Source: Gelidibacter maritimus
GTDB taxonomy: Bacteria; Bacteroidota; Bacteroidia; Flavobacteriales; Flavobacteriaceae
NCBI RefSeq assembly: GCF_014062315.1
Contig: NZ_JACGLT010000008.1
Span: forward strand, 124,001-188,000
DNA: 64,000 nt
Reading direction: 5' to 3'
The translations under genes and the position numbers were made by a program. The notes below the pieces were generated by a model. It was not told the DNA's origin. It saw nothing but the letters and a program-made list of their open reading frames with translations, and ran no database searches. Each line of letters starts with the position of its first letter. Within the stretch, counting starts at the first letter, position 1. Below are positions 10,274 to 18,131 of this stretch, one piece after another.

Positions 10274-11104
10274 ATGGAAACGAAACGAATAGTAGTAAAA
10301 GTTGGTACCAACGTACTGACCAATAAAGACAATAGAATTTTAGGCCCTGTTTTAAGGGAACTGGTAAGACAAATATCGGTATTGAACGAAAGGGACGTTG
10401 AAGTGATTCTTGTGTCCTCCGGATCGGCCATTGCCGGTAAGGAAATTTTAGGTGAGACCAGCATTCAGGATCCCTCCATCAGAAGACAAGTGTACTCATC
10501 TGTAGGTCAACCTCGAATGATGCGTCATTATTACAGTCTCTTTCATGATTATGGCATGCGGTGCGCCCAGGTTCTGGCCACCAAACGCGATTTTGACCCA
10601 GGCAAACACCGAGAAAACATGATCAACTGTTATGAGGGGCTTCTTGCTGAAGGAATCACACCCATTGCCAATGAGGACGATGCCACATCATTGACCATGT
10701 CCATGTTTACTGACAACGACGAACTGGCGAGCCTTGTGGCGGAATTACTGGATGTTGACCGATTGATTATCCTCTCGGATACCAATGGTCTATATACCGG
10801 TCACCCTGATGATGAAGACTCCACCCAATTGAAAGAAGTCTCAGTCAATCAAGCCGTTGAGCAATATGTCAAGGCTTCCGGCAAAAAAGAAGGCGAAGGT
10901 CGCGGCGGAATGGCTTCAAAATTAAAGATTGCCAAAGGAACAGCCAGAAAGAATATCCCAACGTATATCGCCAACGGAAAATTGGAAAATGTCATCGTGG
11001 ATATTGTTGATAACAAAGAAATTGGAACAAAGTTCATTAACAAAAAAGAGGGCAGCACCACCCATAGCGGCAAAACGCCACTCCCTGGAATAAAAGTGCA
11101 ATAA
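10274..11104 (+). CDS. proB: Glutamate 5-kinase without PUA domain
   Basis: Phosphorylates L-glutamate to glutamyl 5-phosphate, the committed and usually proline-inhibited step of proline synthesis. The amino-acid-kinase fold is clear: KVGTNVLTN near residue 8, LVSSGSAIAGKE near 46, ANEDDATS near 133, LSDTNGLYTG near 162 and GRGGMASKLKIAK near 210. At 276 residues it stops after the kinase domain and lacks the C-terminal PUA domain of the roughly 370-residue enterobacterial enzyme. It sits between proC and proA and probably shares one transcript. Confidence 0.94.
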   Translation: METKRIVVKVGTNVLTNKDNRILGPVLRELVRQISVLNERDVEVILVSSGSAIAGKEILGETSIQDPSIRRQVYSSVGQPRMMRHYYSLFHDYGMRCAQVLATKRDFDPGKHRENMINCYEGLLAEGITPIANEDDATSLTMSMFTDNDELASLVAELLDVDRLIILSDTNGLYTGHPDDEDSTQLKEVSVNQAVEQYVKASGKKEGEGRGGMASKLKIAKGTARKNIPTYIANGKLENVIVDIVDNKEIGTKFINKKEGSTTHSGKTPLPGIKVQ

Positions 11105-11301
11105 TCTTAAGCTCGACGTATTTATAGATGGCTTCGCTCGAACAGTAGAATGGCGATGCATTCCGTGAAATCGGAATAAGGATGAAAGGGTTACAAGTTT
11201 TACCCTTGAAAGATTTCCAATGGTGGTTAGCTTTTATATAGCCAAGATAAATGGATTGGCAAAAAACTTAACAGTAATATTATTTAAAATAAACACATAT
11301 T

Positions 11302-12501
11302 ATGAAACTCTTAAAAACAGATATAAAAAATAAAGTGCTTAAATCAATGATGACCATTATTGATAAAGAGCGCAACAATATTTTAGAAGCAAACAAAAAA
11401 GATTTGGATGCCTTTGGCAAAGATGATCAAGCGCTATATGACCGCTTGGTGGTTGATGATTCCAAAATTGATGGGATGATCACTGCCATATCAGAGGTGG
11501 AAGCCCAAGACGATCCTGTTGGTCAGGAAATCTCCGATTTAATTTTAGATAGCGGATTGCAGATTACCAACAAAACGGCGCCTTTTGGGACCATTTTGAT
11601 CATTTACGAATCCCGACCGGATGTGACTATTGAAGCGGCTGTGTTAGCTTTTAAGGCCAATAATAAAATCCTTTTAAAAGGCGGAAAAGAAGCCTTGAAC
11701 AGTAACCTCATTCTCGAAAAGTGTTGGCACCAAGCCTTGGAAGAAAATGGACTTAGCAAAGACTGGATCAAGCTTCTTCATTTACAGCGTGAAGAAACTC
11801 AGGAATTCTTAAGGAATCCGACCGAAAAAATTGATTTGATCGTGCCAAGAGGTGGCGAACGCTTGATTAAATTCGTTAAGGACCATGCTACCTGCGCCGT
11901 CTTGATCAGCGGAAGAGGAAACAATTTCCTATATGTTGCCAAAGATGCCGATTGGGAGAAAACAGTCAAGGTCATCGTTAATGCTAAAACCGATAAAATT
12001 TCGGGTTGTAATGCCTTGGACAAGGTTTTAATCGATAAAAACATCCCAAATTATGAAACAAAGCTAAAAGACCTTCAGGCTATCTTACAAAATCTGAACG
12101 TCGAATTGCTGGTGGATGATAAGGTTGGTAAAATTTTAACCGATGTTGCCCAAATTAAAACGGATGACACCTGGTACGAAGAATTTTTAGCCATGAAGCT
12201 CGTTATTGCAGAAGCTGAAAATGAAGATGAGGCTATTGACATGATCAACACCTATTCTGGTGGACATTCAACCTCTATCCTTACTGAAGACCCTGCCCTG
12301 GCACAAAAATTTATGGAGCAAGTAGATAGTGCTGCGGTTTACCATAATGCCTCTACCCGATTTACTGATGGCGGACAAATGGGCGTTGGCGCCGAATTGG
12401 CCATTAGTACGGATAAGCTACACCACAGAGGCCCATTAGGATTGAAACAATTGGTCACCAATAAATATTATGTATTTGGTGATGGCCACGTGAGAGTGTA
12501 G
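11302..12501 (+). CDS. proA: Gamma-glutamyl phosphate reductase
   Basis: Reduces glutamyl 5-phosphate to glutamate 5-semialdehyde with NADPH, the second step of proline synthesis. It is an aldehyde-dehydrogenase-fold protein of 399 residues. The catalytic Cys is C236 in KISGCNALDK, and the IIYESRPDVTIEAA and LKGGKEALNSN segments mark the family. The C-terminal FTDGGQMGVGAELAIST and HHRGPLGLKQLVTNKYYVFGDG segments are intact. It is the third gene of a proC-proB-proA cluster. No strong terminator follows; instead a spacer rich in heptad repeats begins. Confidence 0.96.
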   Translation: MKLLKTDIKNKVLKSMMTIIDKERNNILEANKKDLDAFGKDDQALYDRLVVDDSKIDGMITAISEVEAQDDPVGQEISDLILDSGLQITNKTAPFGTILIIYESRPDVTIEAAVLAFKANNKILLKGGKEALNSNLILEKCWHQALEENGLSKDWIKLLHLQREETQEFLRNPTEKIDLIVPRGGERLIKFVKDHATCAVLISGRGNNFLYVAKDADWEKTVKVIVNAKTDKISGCNALDKVLIDKNIPNYETKLKDLQAILQNLNVELLVDDKVGKILTDVAQIKTDDTWYEEFLAMKLVIAEAENEDEAIDMINTYSGGHSTSILTEDPALAQKFMEQVDSAAVYHNASTRFTDGGQMGVGAELAISTDKLHHRGPLGLKQLVTNKYYVFGDGHVRV

Positions 12502-12890
12502 ATGGTTTGAGGTTTTTGAGTAATTAGCGCCCCGTCCGAACCTGCCTTTTCATGTCCGAATGAACACATTCAGGCAGACGGTACGGGCGGGTTAGGGATG
12601 AGAATTAATGATTGTTGATTGTTGATTTTTGATTGTTGATTATTGATTGTTGATTTTTTGAAGAAGGAATAACGAATAATAATCAACTCTAATCGAAGAC
12701 AAAGATTAACGATTGTTGATTTTTGATTGTTGATTGTTGAATCAATGAATAACGGTCCACTCTCATCAGGGGTGTTCAGTGAGAGGAGAGCGAGATGTCA
12801 ATGCCGACTGCGGCCTGTCAACTGCTGACTTTAAAAGTTAAAGATTCCTAAAAATTTGTATTTGTCAGAAATAAAAGTATATTCTTTATT
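12502..12890. repeat. Heptad-repeat spacer between proA and the next gene
   Basis: No gene is seen. Block 12609-12657 is seven consecutive 7-mers of the type TGATTGT/TGATTTT/TGATTAT. Block 12710-12744 holds five more of the same kind. They are followed at 12751-12771 by a motif AACGGTCCACTCTCATCAGG, which recurs elsewhere in the window in variant form. The segment before the arrays (about 12530-12595) contains a degenerate GC-rich inverted repeat. Confidence 0.8.
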
Positions 12891-13265
12891 ATGGTTCATA
12901 CAGATAAAGAGAAGTATACGGAAGTTTTAAGTACCTCATTAGAGTACTTAGAAAACATTGGTTTTGAGAATATCAAAGCAGACGCAGAGGGTTACGAAAC
13001 CCCAAAATCATATCTCAAAAAGGGTAGTGATATTAACATTACACCGGATATTGTAGCCGAAAAAGAAGGCAGGAAGCACTATTTTGAACTGAGTTTAAAA
13101 TCGGATAAAACTCGTCTTTTAAAATCAAAATGGTTGTTTTTAAACACGTTGAGTGCCATGAGCGCTTCCCGTTTTAAAATCATTACCACTCGTGGACATT
13201 ATAAGTTTACGAATGAGATGCTTGAAGACATCAATTTGACAGATAAGAAATTGATCAAACTTTAA
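12891..13265 (+). CDS. Small conserved-looking protein, possible PD-(D/E)xK-type fold
   Basis: I do not recognise a named family. The 124-residue protein is soluble and rich in Lys and Glu. The middle reads DINITPDIVAEKEGRKHYFE followed by LSLKSDK. An Asp on one strand, then an acidic residue and a Lys on the next, is the general layout of PD-(D/E)xK nuclease-fold proteins. The spacing E-L-S-L-K is not the canonical ExK, so catalytic activity is doubtful. It has its own strong terminator and stands alone between proA and rpoD. Coding potential is supported by the clean ATG start and the terminator directly after the stop. Confidence 0.6.
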   Translation: MVHTDKEKYTEVLSTSLEYLENIGFENIKADAEGYETPKSYLKKGSDINITPDIVAEKEGRKHYFELSLKSDKTRLLKSKWLFLNTLSAMSASRFKIITTRGHYKFTNEMLEDINLTDKKLIKL

Positions 13266-13270
13266 TTATA

Positions 13271-13311
13271 AAAATGGTTTTTAGTAGCTTTACTAAAAAC
13301 CATTTTTTTTT
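13271..13311 (+). terminator. Strong rho-independent terminator
   Basis: AAAATGGTTTTTAGTA pairs perfectly with TACTAAAAACCATTTT (16 bp, loop GCTT) and continues into a T-run. It ends the transcript of the 124-residue protein. Confidence 0.92.
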
Positions 13312-13506
13312 ATGCCACGCTATCTCAAAAGAGATCTACACTTCTGATTAACTGACACATATCCCCCAAGTCAGGTCACCTCAATCACTCAAAAAACATC
13401 TCACTTTAAAATATATTTGACTTTCTTGTAACATTTCGAACCCCTTTTACGTATAACTACTTACGAAAGGATTATTCACTATATTAAATAAGAGAGGCAC
13501 ATTTAA

Positions 13507-14370
13507 ATGAGACAACTCAAAATTACGAAGCAAGTTACCAATAGGGAAACGGCTTCGCTAGACAAGTATCTTCAAGAAATTGGAAAAGTTGACTTAATTA
13601 CCGCAGATGAGGAAGTGGAATTGGCGCAACGTATTAAAGCTGGAGATCAACTGGCTTTAGAAAAGTTAACCAAAGCCAACCTACGATTTGTCGTATCGGT
13701 AGCAAAACAATATCAAAATCAAGGCTTGACCTTACCCGATTTAATCAATGAAGGTAACTTAGGTCTTATTAAAGCGGCGCAACGTTTTGATGAAACCCGC
13801 GGATTCAAATTTATTTCCTATGCCGTATGGTGGATCCGTCAGTCCATTTTACAAGCTTTGGCCGAGCAATCGCGTATTGTTCGATTGCCATTGAATAAAA
13901 TTGGCTCCATCAATAAGATCAATAAGACGTTTGCATTTTTAGAGCAAAGTCATGAGCGTCCGCCAAGTGCCGAGGAAATTGCCAAAGAACTGGACATGAC
14001 TATCAATGACGTGAAGGAGTCCATGAAAAACTCTGGCCGTCACGTATCGATGGATGCGCCTTTGGTGGAAGGTGAAGATTCGAACCTTTATGATGTTTTA
14101 CGCTCTGGCGAATCGCCAAATCCGGATAAAGATTTATTGCATGAGTCGTTGCGTACAGAGATTGAACGTGCGTTGGAAACATTGACACCTCGTGAAGCCG
14201 ATGTCATCCGTTTGTACTTTGGTTTGGGCGATCAACACCCGATGACCTTAGAAGAAATCGGCGAAACATTCGATTTAACGCGGGAACGTGTCCGTCAGAT
14301 TAAAGAAAAAGCAATTCGTAGATTGAAACACACCTCAAGAAGCAAAATATTAAAAACTTATTTAGGATAG
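13507..14370 (+). CDS. rpoD: Primary RNA polymerase sigma factor (short RpoD/SigA type)
   Basis: Housekeeping sigma-70 factor. Its 287 residues are typical of Bacteroidota, whose primary sigma lacks the long region 1.1. Region 1.2 is near 14-45 ([20 protein letters not shown]). Regions 2.1-2.4 lie at about 50-125, including [20 protein letters not shown] and [16 protein letters not shown]. Region 3 follows. Region 4 ends with the helix-turn-helix [20 protein letters not shown] near 245-270. Two hairpins follow the stop, the second being a good terminator. This factor presumably reads the TAnnTTTG boxes noted in the window. Confidence 0.95.
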   Translation: MRQLKITKQVTNRETASLDKYLQEIGKVDLITADEEVELAQRIKAGDQLALEKLTKANLRFVVSVAKQYQNQGLTLPDLINEGNLGLIKAAQRFDETRGFKFISYAVWWIRQSILQALAEQSRIVRLPLNKIGSINKINKTFAFLEQSHERPPSAEEIAKELDMTINDVKESMKNSGRHVSMDAPLVEGEDSNLYDVLRSGESPNPDKDLLHESLRTEIERALETLTPREADVIRLYFGLGDQHPMTLEEIGETFDLTRERVRQIKEKAIRRLKHTSRSKILKTYLG

Positions 14371-14477
14371 TCGCACTTAGTGATGATTACTAAATGACAG
14401 CAACAAACAGCACATTCTCTTAAATGAGACACCTGCATTCGCAGGTATTAAGCTGTTCGTTTTTTGATTGATGAAAG

Positions 14478-14511
14478 AACCCTCGGCTGATTACCGGGGG
14501 TTTGTTTTTTT
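14478..14511 (+). terminator. Rho-independent terminator of rpoD
   Basis: AACCCTCGG pairs with CCGGGGGTT (one T-G pair, loop CTGATTA) and is followed by a T-run. A smaller ACCTGC/GCAGGT hairpin lies upstream at 14431-14446. Confidence 0.85.
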
Positions 14512-14541
14512 GAAAATGAAAATGAAGTCGAAATTGCTAAT

Positions 14542-16070
14542 GAATGTTGAACATTCAATCTCGAAGTTGAGATGCTATTTCACAAAAGACACAAAGAAGA
14601 ATTTGATAAAATCCTTTGTGTAACTTTGAGTATCCTTTGTGGAACTTCGTGTCATAGCTCCTATAACTGAAAACCTCCCGCAGATGACGCTGATTTTCGC
14701 AGATGAGAACTTCCTATTCTGGCTGTGGAAAAAGAGATTAAATTGCCTGTCCGTCCGAAGATTCATTGAACGCGGAAAGTTGAAATTGAAATCCCTAATT
14801 GTACTTCGCTAATTGGAGTTGACCGCTATACATTCAACAATCGTCAATCACTAATCAACAATCGTTCAATAATCTCTCCGATAACTGAAAACCTCCCGCA
14901 GATTACGCTGATCTTCGCAGATAAGAACTTCCTATTCTGGCTGTGAAAAGAGAATAAATTGCCTGTCCGTCCGAAGATTCATCGAAGGCGGAATGTTGAA
15001 GTCAAAACCTGAAACCTGAAAACAATAGAAACTAAATTCAAACGTAGCTGCTAAAAACTGAGACTGCATGCTGCCGACTGCCAAGTGTATACTGTCTACT
15101 ACAAAATACCCTCTAAAGAAAGTTTTTAATATCGAATAATGAATGTTGAACACCCAATCTCGAAGTTGAGATGCTATTACACAAAAGACACAAAGAAGAA
15201 TTTGATAAAATCCTTTGTGTAACTTTGAGTATCCTTTGTGGAACTTCGTGTCATAGCTCCTATAACTGAAAACCTCCCGCAGATGACGCTGATTTTCGCA
15301 GATAAGAACTTCCTATTCTGGCTGTGGAAAGAGAGTTGCAATTACCTATCCGTCCGAAGATTCATCGAAGGCGGGAAGTTGAAGTCGAAGCTTGAAACTT
15401 GAAACCTGAAACCAATAGAAACTAAATTCAAACGTAGCTGCTGAAAATTGAGACTGCATACTGCCAAGTGTATACTGTCTACTACAAAATACCCTCTAAA
15501 GAAAGTTTTGAATATCGAATAATGAATGTTGAACATCCAATCTCGAAGTTGAGATGCTATTTCAAAAAAGACACGAACCAGTCGACCGACAGGCAGGGAA
15601 GTCACAAACGACACAAAGAAGAATTTGATAAAATCTTTTGTGGAACTTTGAGTATCCTTTGTGCAACTTCGTGTCATAGCCCCTATAAACCTGAAAACCT
15701 CCCGCAGATTACGCTGATTTTCGCAGATAAGAAATTGCTATTCTGGCTGTGGAAAGAGAGATTAAATTGCCTGTCCGTCCGAAGACTCATTGAAGGCGGA
15801 AAGTTGAAATTGAAATTCCCAATTGTAATTCGCTAATTGGAGTTGACCGCAATACATTCAACAATCGTATATCACTAATCAACAATCATTCAATAATCTC
15901 TCCTATAATCCTGAAAACCTCCCGCAGATGACGCTGATCTTCGCAGATAAGAAATTGCTATTCTGGCTGTGGAAAGAGAGTTGCAATTACCTCTCCGCCC
16001 GAAAATTCATCTAAGGCGGAAAGTCGAAACCTGAAACCTGAAAACAATAGAAACTACATTCAAACGTCTC
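14542..16070. repeat. Degenerate higher-order repeat array between rpoD and rpe
   Basis: About 1.5 kb without a credible gene. A CCTCCCGCAGAT-starting module (continuing with the CGCTGAT...TCGCAGAT and TATTCTGGCTGTGGAAA segments) occurs five times, starting at 14674, 14892, 15273, 15698 and 15918. A second module starting GAATGTTGAACA occurs at 14542, 15141 and 15524. The first and third large units each contain two CCTCCCG modules 218-220 bases apart; the middle unit has one. This gives a roughly 1-kb higher-order organisation. Short period-7 runs (GAAACCT-like) appear near 15395 and 16025. Open frames inside the array in both strands are repeat shadows. Confidence 0.85.
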
Positions 16071-16131
16071 TGCTAAAAACTGAGACTGCATACTACCGAC
16101 TGAAGACCGTCAACTGCGGACTTTTTTTCTC

Positions 16132-16139
16132 TATCTTTG
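16132..16139 (+). promoter_or_regulatory. Predicted -7 box (TATCTTTG) for rpe
   Basis: Exact TAnnTTTG match, 34 bases before the ATG at 16173. It makes the in-frame start at 16137 unlikely. Confidence 0.5.
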
Positions 16140-16172
16140 CAAAAACTTTACAACAACACAACAATAACAAAT

Positions 16173-16835
16173 ATGTCTTCAAAACTTATTGCCCCTTCAA
16201 TTTTAGCAGCAGATTTTGCCAACCTTCAACGTGATATCGAAATGGTCAACCAGAGTGACGCCGATTGGTTCCATATTGATGTGATGGATGGTCATTTTGT
16301 ACCCAACATTTCCTACGGAATGCCGGTGATTTCAGCCATTAAAAAACACGCCACCAAACCCTTGGATGTGCATTTAATGATTGAAAAGCCTGAGCGCTAT
16401 ATTGAAGAATTCGCGAATGTTGGCGCAGACATTATTACGGTGCATTATGAATCCACCGTGCATTTGCATAGAACATTAAGACAAATCAAAGATGCAGGCT
16501 GTAAGGCAGGTGTTGTGCTTAATATCACGACTCCTCTCGTGGTTTTGGAAGACATCCTTCCAGAATGCTATATGGTGTTGTTAATGTCCATTAATCCCGG
16601 CTTTGGCGGTCAGAAATTTGAAGAGGTTACTTATAAACGTATCAAGAATCTGCGTCAAATGATTGATGCGCAAGGCTTGGACACGCGAATTGAAGTTGAT
16701 GGTGGCGTCACCGATAAAAACATCCAAAAACTGGTGGAAGCAGGCGCTGATACTTTCGTCGCCGGAAGCCATGTCTTTGGAAGCGATAATCCAACCGAAA
16801 CAATCAAGGTTTTACGAGAATTGGCCAACGCATAA
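16173..16835 (+). CDS. rpe: Ribulose-phosphate 3-epimerase
   Basis: Interconverts D-ribulose 5-phosphate and D-xylulose 5-phosphate in the pentose phosphate pathway; cytosolic TIM-barrel metalloenzyme. It is 220 residues from MSSKLIAPSILAADFANL. Metal and substrate motifs are visible: DWFHIDVMDGHFVPN, LDVHLMIEKPE, MSINPGFGGQKF and EVDGGV, followed by GADTFVAGSHVFG. The ATG at 16173 is preferred over an in-frame codon at 16137, which lies at the promoter. It stands alone, and a gene-free spacer follows. Confidence 0.96.
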   Translation: MSSKLIAPSILAADFANLQRDIEMVNQSDADWFHIDVMDGHFVPNISYGMPVISAIKKHATKPLDVHLMIEKPERYIEEFANVGADIITVHYESTVHLHRTLRQIKDAGCKAGVVLNITTPLVVLEDILPECYMVLLMSINPGFGGQKFEEVTYKRIKNLRQMIDAQGLDTRIEVDGGVTDKNIQKLVEAGADTFVAGSHVFGSDNPTETIKVLRELANA

Positions 16836-17326
16836 GTGCAACTATCCTATCGACTTTCTAAGACGGATTTTTGATTTACGACTGTTGCCCGAACGTACCG
16901 TTTCCTTCCCAATGGAATTCATATAATCCTGGCGGTACCGGTCGGACGGGCTGAGGTGCTTAATTTTCCTATTTTTTGGTCAATCGGTTAATTTTAGACA
17001 ATCGATTATAGTCGTTGAAATAGTAGAGTTCAATTAGGTGAACCTATTCCATAATCCATTGGGTAATATATTTAACACGAGTAGCCTTAAGGTGGCTTTA
17101 TCCTGCCTTTATCCTGCCACTATCCCGCCGCTATCCCAACAGCACCTACGGAGTTAAATTTCGGTATCTTTTGATTTATTTTCCTTCAAAAATTCTAAAT
17201 TCAACAACCCAATATCAATTTCACCAAACAGAGGGCTATGAGACAGTATCTGAAACCAATTATTAAGTTCTTTATTCAGGGACAACCCACTAAAAACTAC
17301 CCACTACAAGCCACCCACCCCTCACT
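16836..17326. other. Gene-free spacer with an 11-bp tandem repeat
   Basis: No gene is supported. At 17096-17139 there are four 11-bp units (CTTTATCCTGC twice, then CACTATCCCGC and CGCTATCCCAA). A GC-rich degenerate segment near 16890-16950 resembles the one after proA. Confidence 0.6.
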
Positions 17327-17743
17327 CTAAAGCCTCATAATCAAAAATTCAATCAAATCTGTGGTGGTCACAATTCCCACTAATTCGTTATCATCCACAA
17401 CCGGCAGTGCATGAAATTCTCTTTTAGTCAGAATTTCGGCAACCTCCTTGATACTCGCCGTAGAAGACACGCTCACCACATTTTTTGCCATCACCTGTTC
17501 AATGGTAAACATATTATAGACCAAGCTTTCAATCTCACCATCATCATCAACAGCGTCTACGAAACTAATTCGCAGCAGATCGGTGTAACTCAACATTCCG
17601 ATAATGGACTTCCCATCAACCACAGGGATGTGTCTAATTTTATGTTTTTTAAATAAATATTCTGCCCTTTCAAGATCATCGTCTTTTTTGAGTTTGACAA
17701 TTTTAGTGGTCATTATTGCAGAGACTAATTGGATATTTTTCAT
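17327..17743 (-). CDS. CBS-domain pair protein
   Basis: A 138-residue soluble protein made of two CBS motifs (about 8-60 and 75-135). Characteristic segments are HKIRHIPVVDGKSIIGMLSYTDLL and EFHALPVVDDNELVGIVTTTDLIEF. Stand-alone CBS pairs bind adenine nucleotides and act as energy or ligand sensors, but nothing in the sequence says what this one controls. It is the last gene before the polysaccharide locus and is transcribed toward rpe. No terminator is obvious. Confidence 0.85.
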   Translation of the reverse strand: MKNIQLVSAIMTTKIVKLKKDDDLERAEYLFKKHKIRHIPVVDGKSIIGMLSYTDLLRISFVDAVDDDGEIESLVYNMFTIEQVMAKNVVSVSSTASIKEVAEILTKREFHALPVVDDNELVGIVTTTDLIEFLIMRL

Positions 17744-17957
17744 GGTATTTCGTTTTATGATTCAATGATAAAAATAAACCATTGTTTGCGAAAAAATCAT
17801 GATATATATCACTCCTTAAACCTATTCCAACCCACAAAAATTTCTCTACGCCATCATAAGCACCAGTTCATGCCCTCGAACCTCAGACCTCAATAAACAC
17901 CCCAATAATCAATGTTTCACCCCCAACACCATATAGAACACCCAAAACCCAAAACCA

Positions 17958-18070
17958 ACAACAGACAACCGACAACCCCACAACCGACAACCCATAACAG
18001 ACAACAGAGAACCCACAACAGAAGACAGACAACCGACAACCGACAACCGACAACCCACAACCGACAACCA
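17958..18070. repeat. ACAACCG-type heptad array
   Basis: Sixteen consecutive units of the form ACAACCG/ACAACCC/ACAACAG with the 7-bp register kept except for one extra C. It fills the spacer just downstream of the wzc-like gene. Two roughly 65-codon frames across it are products of the repeat. Confidence 0.85.
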
Positions 18071-18073
18071 AAA

Positions 18074-18108
18074 AAATCCGACCCACAAATAAATTGCAAG
18101 TCGGATTT
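18074..18108 (-). terminator. Terminator at the end of the polysaccharide locus
   Basis: On the minus strand AAATCCGAC pairs with GTCGGATTT and continues into a T-run. It lies just after the stop of the wzc-like gene. Confidence 0.85.
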
Positions 18109-18131
18109 CAATGATTAGATATTATTCTACA

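Noticed and set aside
15342-15836. Open frames of 111-122 codons on both strands in the rpoD-rpe array
   Set aside because: They run through the repeat modules, resemble each other only because of the repeats, and have no recognisable protein features.
17883-18118. Three frames of 64-68 codons in the ACAACCG array
   Set aside because: A 7-bp repeat without stops opens all frames; the low-complexity proteins are artefacts.
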